A stretch of DNA of 64,000 bases. Source: Motacilla alba alba (taxonomy: Eukaryota; Chordata; Aves; Passeriformes; Motacillidae). Below are positions 55,079 to 64,000 of this stretch, piece by piece. Made by a program: the position numbers and the translations under genes. The notes under the pieces were generated by a model. That model saw only the letters and a list, made by a program, of their open reading frames with translations. It made no database searches and was not told the origin of the DNA. The stretch spans positions 3,821,331 through 3,885,330 of the forward strand of contig NW_024037374.1 in assembly GCF_015832195.1 (NCBI RefSeq), read 5' to 3'. The first letter of the stretch is position 1. Every line of letters starts with the position of its first letter.

Positions 55079-55440
55079 TGATACCAAAAGGGTTAATTCA
55101 ATTTTTACTGTGCCTGTGAACTTTTGGCACAAGGAACAAGGCATGCAGGGCCTGCTTTCCCAGCAAGGATGGTTGGAAGAGAAGAAGACACCTGGCTCAA
55201 GGGTGAAGTGATAGAAATCAGAAGGACTGACTCTGGGACATGGGGTGGGTTTTATGGAAATGGGTAAATTGTAATACACATTTAGCGACTGTGTATAAGC
55301 AACAACCTGGTAGAATTACATGTCCACATAAGGTTAGGAGTTATCCCTCTCTGGACCTCAGGCCTGAATAAATGAGACCCTCTTAAAGAGCAAATTAGTG
55401 TTAAGGATCCTTATTCTGGTATTTTGGAGATTTGGTGACA
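55079..55440 (+). mobile_element. Probable solo LTR
   Basis: Near-inverted ends TGATACCAAA...TTTGGTGACA (8 of 10 matching), AATAAA at 55367-55372 some 70 bases from the end, as in an LTR R/U5. No clear target duplication. Confidence 0.5.
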
Positions 55441-58010
55441 GCGAGGCCTCACAGAACCAAGGAGTCAGCTGTGACACTGAGCAAACTCATGGAACAAAGG
55501 GTCCATTGTGACACAGCAGAACCCCATGGAACCAAAATCCATTGTGGCACATTGGGGCCACATTGAACCAATGGCCCATTGTGATCCTGCGGATCCCAGG
55601 AGACCATTGTGACACTGAGAAACCTCTTGGAACCAAGGGGCCACTCTGACACAGCAAGGCCTCGTGGAACCATGGGTCCATTGTGGCACTGCAGGGAACC
55701 TCATGGAACCAAGGTGACCATGTTCTGCTATGGAACCTCATGGAACAAAGGGACCATGGAGACACTGCAGAGCCAAGGAGACTGTTGTGGGCAGTATGAA
55801 AGCTCATGGAACCAGAAGTCCATTGTGACACAGTGTGGCCTCATGGAACTGTAGAGGCCATTTTTACACTTTGAGGCCTTGTGAAACCATAGGGCCATTG
55901 TGACACTTGAGAGCCAGGTGGAGCCAAGGGGACCACAGTGACACTGAGGGGCTCAGTGAAACCAAGGGTCTGTTGTGACACTGCAAGGCCTCATGGAATC
56001 ATGGAGACTATTGTGACACTGAGGGCCTCACTCAGCCAAGGGGCCATTGTGACACTACAAGGCCTCATGGAAGCAAGGAACCATTGTGACACTGTGGAGT
56101 GTTGGCAGGCCAAGGGGCAGTTGTCTCACTGTGTGGCACCCTGGAACCAAGGAGTCCATTGTGACACTACAGGGCCCCATGGAACTAAGGACTGTTCATG
56201 GAACAGGATGGGACCCCATGGAACCAAAGGTCCATTGTGACATTGCAGGGCCTCATGGAATCCTGGAGGCCATTAGGACACTTTGAGACCCATTGAATGA
56301 AGGAGCTCTGCCTCAGGAACCAAGGAGACCCTTCTGACATTGGGAGTCCCCATGGAACCAAGGGTCCATTGTGACACTGTGGTACCAAGGAGACCCCTGT
56401 GACACTGCAAGGCCTCATGGAAGCGAGGGACCACTGTGACACAGCTGGGCCTCATGGAAACATGAGACCAGGGTGACACAGCTGTGGGCCCCATGAATTC
56501 AAGGGAACAGGTAACAGCTCTGGTTGGCCAGGCCTGACTAGTACAACTGCCCTTGGCATGTTGAGGCTCTTCTCATGTACCCCTGGAACACTGGGGCTCT
56601 GGGCTTTCCTTCACATGGAAAAGAACTTCCTTCTCCTTCAAGCATCCATGGCCAAAATGGGATTCCCCCTCCAAACTTCCTAATATCCAGGGATTACTCC
56701 CAGACAAAAGCTGCCATCATAAGCAAGTCTGCCTGACCCTGACTTCCTGAGAGCTGGCTCTCACCTGCCTTCAAACACTGAGGCTCTGTGCTTTCCTTCC
56801 TCTAGAAAAGAGCTGTCCCTCTTGCACACACACCTATGGCCAAAATGGGTAATTTTCCTCCAAAATTCTCTATATGCAAGGGTTTCTCCCAGAGAAAAGC
56901 TGCCAGGACGGATTGCTCTGGCTGGCCTTGGCTTCTGGTGTCACCTCTATTCTGCCCTGAAACACTGGGGCTCTGTCGTTTCCTTCCCATGGAAAAGAAC
57001 CATCCTTCTTCTCCAGGTGCCCATGGCCAAAACTGGGATTCCACCACCAAAAGTCCTATATCCAAAGATTGCTCCTACACAAAAGCTGCCATTACAGACA
57101 GATCTGGCTGGCCTTGGCCTCCTTAGGGCCAGGTCTCACCTGCCTTCCAAACACAGGGGCTCCATGCTTTCCTTCCTGTGGCAAAGAACTGGCCTTCTCC
57201 TCCAGGCAAAAAGGGCTGAAATTGGGATTCAACATTCAAAATTTCAAATATCCAAGAATTGCTCCTGGACAAACCTGCCAGGACAGACAGGTCTGTCTGG
57301 CCTTGGCCTCAGGTGACTGCAGTTCATCAAGCCCTGAAACACGGGGGCTCTGTGGTTTCCTTTCTGTGGAGACCATGGTGACACTGTGGGGCCTCGTGGA
57401 ACCAAGGACATCACTGTGGCTCTGCTGGGCCGCATGGTCCCAAGGGGCCAGTGTGGAGCAGCAGGGCTTTGGGGAACCAAGAGGCCATTGTTGCATTTCA
57501 GGGCCTCGTGGAGCCAAGGGGCCGTTGTGATCCTGCGGGGCACCGTGGATCCATGGAGAGCATTGTGGCATTGCAAGACTCCATGGAATGATGGAGACCA
57601 TTGTGACACTGTGGGGCAACACGGAACCAAAGGGCCATTGTGACCCTGCAGGGCCTCATGGAAGCATGGAGACTGGTGTGACACTTCAGAAAGCAAGGAG
57701 AGCATTGTGACACTGTGGGGCCTTATGGAACCAAGGGAATATGGAACAGGTCTGGCTGGTTTGGCCTCCCAGGGGCCACCTGAAAGGTCCAGCTGATCTT
57801 GGAATGTTGAGGGCTGACTCTCATCAGCCCCTGGAGAACTGGGGCTCTGTGCTTTCCTTCCTATGGAAAAGAACCATCCATCTTTCCAGGTGCCCATGGA
57901 CAAAACTGTTAATCCCCCTGAAAAATTCCCTATATGCAAGGGCTGTCCTAGACAAAAGTCTGGCTGGCCTTGGCCTCTGGTGGTCACCTCTCATCTCAAG
58001 GAAGCCCTGA
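55441..58010 (-). repeat. Composite satellite, inverted counterpart of 9480-11280
   Basis: 55441-56510 and 57360-57740 are ~37-bp minisatellite ('catggaaccaaggggccatt' + 'gtgacactgcagggcct'). 56510-57360 and 57740-58010 are ~187-bp units, in reverse orientation to the first block and in the same internal order. Confidence 0.82.
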
Positions 58011-59320
58011 GGAAAGTATTTGAACAGGGTTCACTCCGGGAACATCAATGAGTCTCTCATCCTCTTAAAAACCCAGATGCTCTTCTGATCATATGTGTCT
58101 TTTATTTCTCATTGTATATTAAGCAAGAAATGTTATTTTCAACTAAAAAATATTTTTCCTATCACTCTCCCAGTGTTATCTGACACAAAACACCTCATCT
58201 ACATATGGATCCAGGTCACCTGTATAAGCAAACACAATAAAGAATCCAGCAGGAATTATTTGTCTCTGTCCATCTGTCACATCTTCTCTGGAGCTGGAGG
58301 AGCAGCCCCAGCACTTGGGAGGGCTCAGGGGCTCACAAACTCAGCTCCCACACAGAGAACTTGCAGATCCTGGGGTGCTCTTCTTGTCCCCTGCCGCTCA
58401 GCCAGGCTGAGATGGACCCTGATGGTTTCTGTGCCAGGCTCTCTGAGCCCAGCCCAGCTGCCTGCAAGCTCTGCCAGCTGCCCTGAGCTCTGGGCAGCAC
58501 CAAGGGCCTCTCCCCAGCCCAGCCCAGCCGGCTCTGGCCCCACAGCTCTGCTCAGCCCAGGCTGCTCTGGCCACTGGCCCCACGGCCTCAGCCCCTGGCC
58601 AGGGCACAGCAGCAGCTGCAGCTGCCACAGGACTCAGCCCCAGCCATGGGGGAAGGTGCTTGGCCAAGGCACAAGGAGGCTCCCTGGCTGCCCTGCTCCC
58701 CTCTGGCTGAGGTGCTGAGAGCTCTGCAGCCCCTGCTGCCATCCCATCTGCCCAGGGCAGCACAAGAGCCCCGGCCTTGGGGCCCTCCAGAGCTGCTCCT
58801 GCTCCAGGCCCAGGGCCCATGCCAAAGCTGGGGCAGCCCCAAAGCTGTGCCCATTTCTGTTCATTGCTGCTCTGATGGGGATGGATCCTCAGGCTCTTGG
58901 AGGCTGCTGATGAATTTTCCTTCTCCAGAGGCCTCTTCTTTCTTGAGCTCTTCAGTTCAGGAATTCAGTGAGAAAAGCTCATAAACATTTGTTCAAAACA
59001 CCCAAACAAGACAAGCCCATGGGAATATTGCAAGGCTTCAATTCTTTGTGGTAAATTAGACAGATTTCAGAAGAGTATTCAAAGTGAGTTTACTATATTG
59101 AAAACAGAGAGAATTGTTTTGTCTTGTTAAGTTTTCTTTACCTGTTTATAGATTGATATCAGCAATCCCCAGTTGATTTTGACCCCCAGCACCTCCTAAT
59201 GCAGTTTGAATAGTTATGAAAATCAAGACCCTTCATGGCTGACAATCAATCACACTTTGTCCCTATCCCCACCCCACCATTGCCCTCATCCAAGCCCTGG
59301 CACTCAGAGCAGCTGAGGAA
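58011..59320. other. No gene recognised
   Basis: An AT-rich part (58080-58260), a GC-rich part with overlapping ORFs (58290-58900), then AT-rich again. No domain or repeat family identified. Confidence 0.4.
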
Positions 59321-59329
59321 TGGAGTCAC

Positions 59330-59560
59330 ATCCAGGGGTGTCCCCAGGGCTCAGAACTGGGGCCAGGTCAGTGAAATCTCTTTATTGCTGATCTGGACGA
59401 GGCCATCGAGGGCTCCCTCTGTCAGTTCCCAGGTGAGCCCAGGCTGGGTGGGAGTGTGGCTGTGCTGGGGGGCAGGAAGCTCTGCAGAGGGATCTGGACA
59501 GGCTGGAGCCATGGGCCCAGGACAATGGGATGAGGTTCACCAAGGTTGAGGCACGGGTCC
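59330..59560 (+). mobile_element. CR1 LINE fragment
   Basis: 'aatctctttattgctgatct' + 'ggacgaggccatcgag' then 'ctctgcagagggatctggac': CR1 RT 3' region. Continuous with block A. Confidence 0.75.
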
Positions 59561-60830
59561 TTCCCTGGGCTCACAACCACCCCAAATCCCTGGCAGTGCC
59601 CTGCCCCTGATCCCCACAGCCTGTCCTGTTTCCTTCATCCCTCCTTTGCCAGGGACTTTCTGGGACAAGGGAGCTCTGCTCTGGCGATGGAGGGAGGTGC
59701 AAGTGCCACCAGTGGAGTGGGAACCACAACTCATCAGGTTTGTGTCCTTTGGGGGTCAGGAACTGGTGAGACTCAGAGGCACAGAAAGTTTCTCTTCATG
59801 GCCAACGAATCATAGTAGAACAGGGCACAATTTAATAAAAATCACACTCTTCCCTGAGCTACGTGCAACGTCCCAGCAGTCTCTGATGAGTCCACCATCC
59901 ACAAGGGATTTCCATACTAAAATTAGTTTCACACAAATGTGGTTCTATGATAGCTATAAACACAATTAAGTTCTTGTATCAGGATGATCATCTTGGAGTG
60001 GGGGCAAAACAGCTCGAACAATTCCTGATTTGCAAAGCCGTTCGTGGTGGATGGAGAAGGGAGCTCAGGCTGCTTTTGGTGTTGAGGAAATGCTGAAACC
60101 AGCCTGACTCATTTCATCTCCTCCTGTCCTGGCTGATCTCCCCTCTTTCCCCTTCCTCCCATTGGCTTTTGTCTCCCACCAGGCCCCCCGGTGAAGAGCC
60201 TGGCTCTGTGTTCTCCATCACCTCCCTGCTGGCACTGCCAGGCTGAGATGAGGAGCCCCTCAGCCTTCCCTGCTGCAGGCTGGACAAGCCCAGCTCCCTC
60301 AGCCTCTGCTCACAGCCCAAGGGCTCCAGCCCCACCTTGGAGGCCCTTCCCTAACCCTGCTCCAGCTGCCAGACATCTCTCCTGCCCTGGGCAACCCAAA
60401 CCAGGCCACAGTGACCTGGATAATCCCCAGCCTTGATGTCCTGCTCACACAGCCCTGGCCCCTTGTCCCCATGTCAGGCTCTGGGCTGGATCCTGTGGAA
60501 CATCCTTTGCTGGAGGCTGTGGCTCCTGGGGGACCGGGGGGATCCCGGGGGACAGGGACCCCGCTGGGCATGATCAGCATTGGACTTGTTGGGAGAAACT
60601 GTGAGGGGGAGCTGGGGCAGAGTGACCAACCCAGTGACCTGGCACAGCCCTCCTGGGATGTCACACAGCCCCTCTGTGATGTCACAGCCCATTCTCTAAT
60701 GCCACACAGCTGGTCTGTGATATCACAGCTAACTCTGTGATGTCATAGTCTGCGCTGTGATATCAGACCTCTGTCCTCTGATGTCACAGACTGCTCTGTG
60801 ATGTCACAGATGCAGCCTATGATGTTATAG
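59476..60830. repeat. Direct duplication block A, copy 2
   Basis: Counterpart of 1-1510, lacking that copy's 353-bp-offset internal duplication. It ends in CRE-like units (60640-60888). Confidence 0.85.
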
Positions 60831-60888
60831 CTTCTCGATGACATCACACATCCCTCTTTGTGATGACATAGCCCACTCTGTGACCTCA

Positions 60889-61351
60889 TGTTACCAGATG
60901 ATCAATTGCCTCCACCAGGTGAGCTGACACCTGGAGCTTGTTCTCCAAAACCCCAGGCCTATGGAAACCACACAATGCCCCTTGTGTGAGAAGGGGAACT
61001 GGAAGTTCAGCAGCCTCAGTGTCCTGCCAGCTCAGCCAGGCCCACTGGAACATTGGGGTCCACGACCACCAGGGACCACCAGAGAGACCCCCAGGACAGA
61101 AGAACACATGGGTAGAGGGGAGGGGAAATCTGTTAATGATTTTAGGGAAATGATTATCATATGTGTGTTTAGTCTGGGACAATCAATGAATATGTGTGCA
61201 AAATACAGAAAATAAACAGAAACTTTCCTGTACTCAGCCTGCACGGCTTTGGGAGGAGCTCTCCCCCGTGCATCCAGCTGAATAAAGAATGCTGCTTCTT
61301 AATGCTACATTATGTTAAGGAGTTTTATATTTTACTAAATTATTGGTAACA
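60889..61351 (+). mobile_element. Solo LTR with perfect 8-bp inverted ends
   Basis: TGTTACCA (60889-60896) and TGGTAACA (61344-61351) are exact inverted repeats. AATAAA is at 61281-61286, placed as in an LTR. No convincing target duplication: left flank ctca, right flank ctcc. It separates the minisatellite from a CR1 body. Confidence 0.8.
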
Positions 61352-61379
61352 CTCCCACTGCCAAGGAAAGCTCTGTCTC

Positions 61380-62125
61380 CTGCTGTTGACAAACAGAGAA
61401 GGGCTGGGGGCAGATGTGGGGGTCGGAGGCTGCCTGGGGCACAGTGACCATGCAATAATCAAGTTTTCAATGTTCTGTGAAAGAAGGAGGGGCAGCAACA
61501 AAACTTCTACACTGGAATCAGGAAGGGCAGACTTTGGTCTGTTTAGGATGCTGATTTGGGGAGTACTGAATCAGGTACTGATTTTTCTAAGGGAAACAGC
61601 CCTTAAAAACAAAGGGGTCCAGGGAGGATGGACACATTTCCAGAAAGTAATGTTAAGGGGGAAGGAGCAGCCTGTCCCAGTGTGGCAAAAGATGAGCTGG
61701 TGAGAAAAATGACTGGCCTGGCTGCCCATGGAGCTTTTGTGGGAACTCAGAGGAAAAAAGATGGTTCTTCAGCTTTGGATGGAAGGTCAGGCTACTTAGG
61801 AAGTGTTTAAGGATGTTAGTAGGTCATGCAGAAAGTAAAGGAAAGAGGTGAAAATTGAGTTAGAGCTTAGCCTGGCCACTTCTGTGAAAAATATTAGATA
61901 AGGTTTCTATAAATTAATTAATAGCAAAACATGGTATAAGAAGAACCTCTACTCTTTATTGGATACAGTGGAGAATTTAGGAACGAAAGATAAAGACGAG
62001 GCTGAGCTACTTGCCACATTGTTTGTCTCAATTTTCAATATTAGGACACATTGTCCTCAAGACAAGTGTTCTCCTGAGCTGGTAGACGGGCACAGGGAGC
62101 AGAACAGCCCTCTGGAATCCAGGAG
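61380..62125 (+). mobile_element. CR1 LINE ORF2 fragment (endonuclease end to pre-RT), cut by gap
   Basis: The 61386-61703 frame carries LGHSDHAIIKF, the CR1 endonuclease C-terminal SDH motif, and ADFGLFR. The pre-RT linker continues after frame breaks to 'tggagaatttaggaacgaaa' and 'ctggaatccaggag' at the gap edge. Dead copy. Confidence 0.88.
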
Positions 62126-63125
62126 NNNNNNNNNNNNNNNNNNNNNNNNNNNNNNNNNNNNNNNNNNNNNNNNNNNNNNNNNNNNNNNNNNNNNNNNNNN
62201 NNNNNNNNNNNNNNNNNNNNNNNNNNNNNNNNNNNNNNNNNNNNNNNNNNNNNNNNNNNNNNNNNNNNNNNNNNNNNNNNNNNNNNNNNNNNNNNNNNNN
62301 NNNNNNNNNNNNNNNNNNNNNNNNNNNNNNNNNNNNNNNNNNNNNNNNNNNNNNNNNNNNNNNNNNNNNNNNNNNNNNNNNNNNNNNNNNNNNNNNNNNN
62401 NNNNNNNNNNNNNNNNNNNNNNNNNNNNNNNNNNNNNNNNNNNNNNNNNNNNNNNNNNNNNNNNNNNNNNNNNNNNNNNNNNNNNNNNNNNNNNNNNNNN
62501 NNNNNNNNNNNNNNNNNNNNNNNNNNNNNNNNNNNNNNNNNNNNNNNNNNNNNNNNNNNNNNNNNNNNNNNNNNNNNNNNNNNNNNNNNNNNNNNNNNNN
62601 NNNNNNNNNNNNNNNNNNNNNNNNNNNNNNNNNNNNNNNNNNNNNNNNNNNNNNNNNNNNNNNNNNNNNNNNNNNNNNNNNNNNNNNNNNNNNNNNNNNN
62701 NNNNNNNNNNNNNNNNNNNNNNNNNNNNNNNNNNNNNNNNNNNNNNNNNNNNNNNNNNNNNNNNNNNNNNNNNNNNNNNNNNNNNNNNNNNNNNNNNNNN
62801 NNNNNNNNNNNNNNNNNNNNNNNNNNNNNNNNNNNNNNNNNNNNNNNNNNNNNNNNNNNNNNNNNNNNNNNNNNNNNNNNNNNNNNNNNNNNNNNNNNNN
62901 NNNNNNNNNNNNNNNNNNNNNNNNNNNNNNNNNNNNNNNNNNNNNNNNNNNNNNNNNNNNNNNNNNNNNNNNNNNNNNNNNNNNNNNNNNNNNNNNNNNN
63001 NNNNNNNNNNNNNNNNNNNNNNNNNNNNNNNNNNNNNNNNNNNNNNNNNNNNNNNNNNNNNNNNNNNNNNNNNNNNNNNNNNNNNNNNNNNNNNNNNNNN
63101 NNNNNNNNNNNNNNNNNNNNNNNNN
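62126..63125. other. Assembly gap (1,000 N)
   Basis: Exactly 1,000 N between a CR1 body and an LTR, so the missing part probably holds more CR1 and the LTR's U3. Confidence 0.99.
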
Positions 63126-63470
63126 TTCTTCCTAGCCTCCATGATTTGGGCGATGTTGGCACTTTTAGATTGGTTTAGAATAGAAACCAACTGTCTAACA
63201 TAGGTGGTAGCTATTGGAACGGAATTGTAAATACAGTACACATAGCTTTTAGTATAAAAGACAGCACCAGCCTCAAGGGCGGAGAGTGTGCCTTTGTCTG
63301 ACCTGCTGAATGGGCTGCAGCAGCTCAGGGAGAAAATCTTTTAGATAACACATAATAAACAACTTGAGACCAGACAACTGCAAACTATTGAGTCTTTCTT
63401 TGAAGGCACGGGTTGGAGGAGAGACTTTTCCACCTTTCAGAGTCACCCTGACCAGGGGGAGACTCCAACA
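63126..63470 (+). mobile_element. LTR (3' part) related to the young provirus LTR
   Basis: Alignable with 16905-17252: 'ttggcac', 'agattggtttaga', TATAAAAG (63253-63260), AATAAA (63354-63359), 'gaaggcacgggttggaggag'. Ends about 'gactccaaca'. U3 is lost in the gap. Clearly more diverged than the two proviral LTRs are from each other. Confidence 0.8.
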
Positions 63471-64000
63471 GTAGAAGAACCCAAAGAGTGGACTATAACA
63501 TCCAGGCTGGGTGAAACGAGATTGACTCTCAAGCAGAGACTGAAAGACAACCAGAAAAACACCAAGACACCCAGAAAGTAGAGTCAAGCTTCCACCAAGC
63601 AGCTGGAGAACTGTCTTCCTGTTTTAATGGTGAGAATTACCAGCATCTGGTGAGGGGAAGTACACAAGGGACTGTAAAAGGTAATGGGACAGCTTCCTTA
63701 GAAAATGAGACAAAAGAAGGAGGGCAAGACCGGGCTGGCCCCTTTGTTTGCTACCAAGAAGACTCCAAAACCCTGCTGCGGGTAGCAACCCTGTAGGCAT
63801 GGTAAGGTAGGAACAAAAGGCCATAGCAGACCTCTATCATTCCTCAGTTGTGTTTTAATACAACAGGGACTAGAGGTCTTTCCCTCTAGTCCCTGTTGTA
63901 TTAAAAGTTGGCCTCTGTACTCACCCCTAAGATACACTGACGATGGGCAGCAACGACACAGGCACGGTAGATGGGAGTCAAAGCCATATCAGATCTCTGT
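63471..64000. other. Possible leader/interior of a related ERV
   Basis: Purine-rich sequence after the LTR with loose similarity to the young provirus leader ('aaccagaaaaacaccaagac'). No TGG-initiated primer-binding site follows the LTR, so it may be flank. Contains the hairpin at 63853-63906. Confidence 0.35.
63853..63906. repeat. Perfect 24-bp inverted repeat with 6-base loop
   Basis: Left arm 63853-63876 (ttttaatacaacaggg + actagagg) and right arm 63883-63906 are exact reverse complements around the loop tctttc. Confidence 0.95.

Noticed and set aside
61959..63241. ORFs crossing the second N run
   Set aside because: Same artefact; the left end is CR1 and the right end LTR.

Overview
This is eukaryotic nuclear DNA from a bird, most likely a songbird. 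The evidence is CR1 LINE fragments with their typical 3' end, an intact group-14-type (gamma-c) olfactory receptor, a PIM1-like kinase remnant, duplicated C2H2 zinc-finger genes of the kind amplified in songbirds, and a dense load of endogenous retroviruses (ERVs) and minisatellites. Two runs of exactly 1,000 N (42161-43160 and 62126-63125) are assembly gaps. The window is accessory, repeat-built sequence. The only clearly intact host gene is the olfactory receptor at 3881-4813 (-).

Layout. 1-2300: a duplicated block with a CRE-like TGATGTCA minisatellite and a CR1 3' end. 3881-4813: the olfactory receptor. 6.4-12.9 kb: diverged ~150-bp, ~187-bp and ~37-bp tandem repeats and an ERV-derived repeat. 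12992-13691: a solo LTR with a 5-bp target-site duplication. 14.8-33.0 kb: copy 1 of a direct duplication (minisatellite, LTR, zinc-finger gene, CR1, ERVL-like provirus), interrupted by a young provirus at 16587-24966. 33.7-38.2 kb: a third ERV on the minus strand with a dUTPase and a decayed env. 41.2-41.7 kb: two 3' exons of a PIM1-like kinase. 43.2-52.95 kb: copy 2 of the duplication, without the young provirus. 53-62 kb: a second CRE-like minisatellite, more LTRs, the inverted counterpart of the 9.5-11.3 kb satellite, a second copy of the window's first 1.5 kb, and CR1. 63.1-64 kb: an LTR related to the young provirus and a perfect hairpin.

The best candidate for something not yet described is the provirus at 16587-24966. 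Its two 666-bp LTRs differ at only four sites. It has a 6-bp target duplication confirmed by the empty paralogous site, and a primer-binding site matching tRNA-Asn. The RT core is missing, as are recognisable capsid and nucleocapsid. A GC-rich segment and a ~1.2-kb AT-rich stretch of unknown origin occupy the gag region. An integrase-tail-like sequence sits upstream of the dUTPase-protease, and env is open for 463 codons, reading into the 3' LTR. The element lies inside an older LTR, between that LTR's TATA box and a zinc-finger gene.

No database search was possible. Family names rest on motifs read by eye, and LTR edges without a target duplication are approximate.
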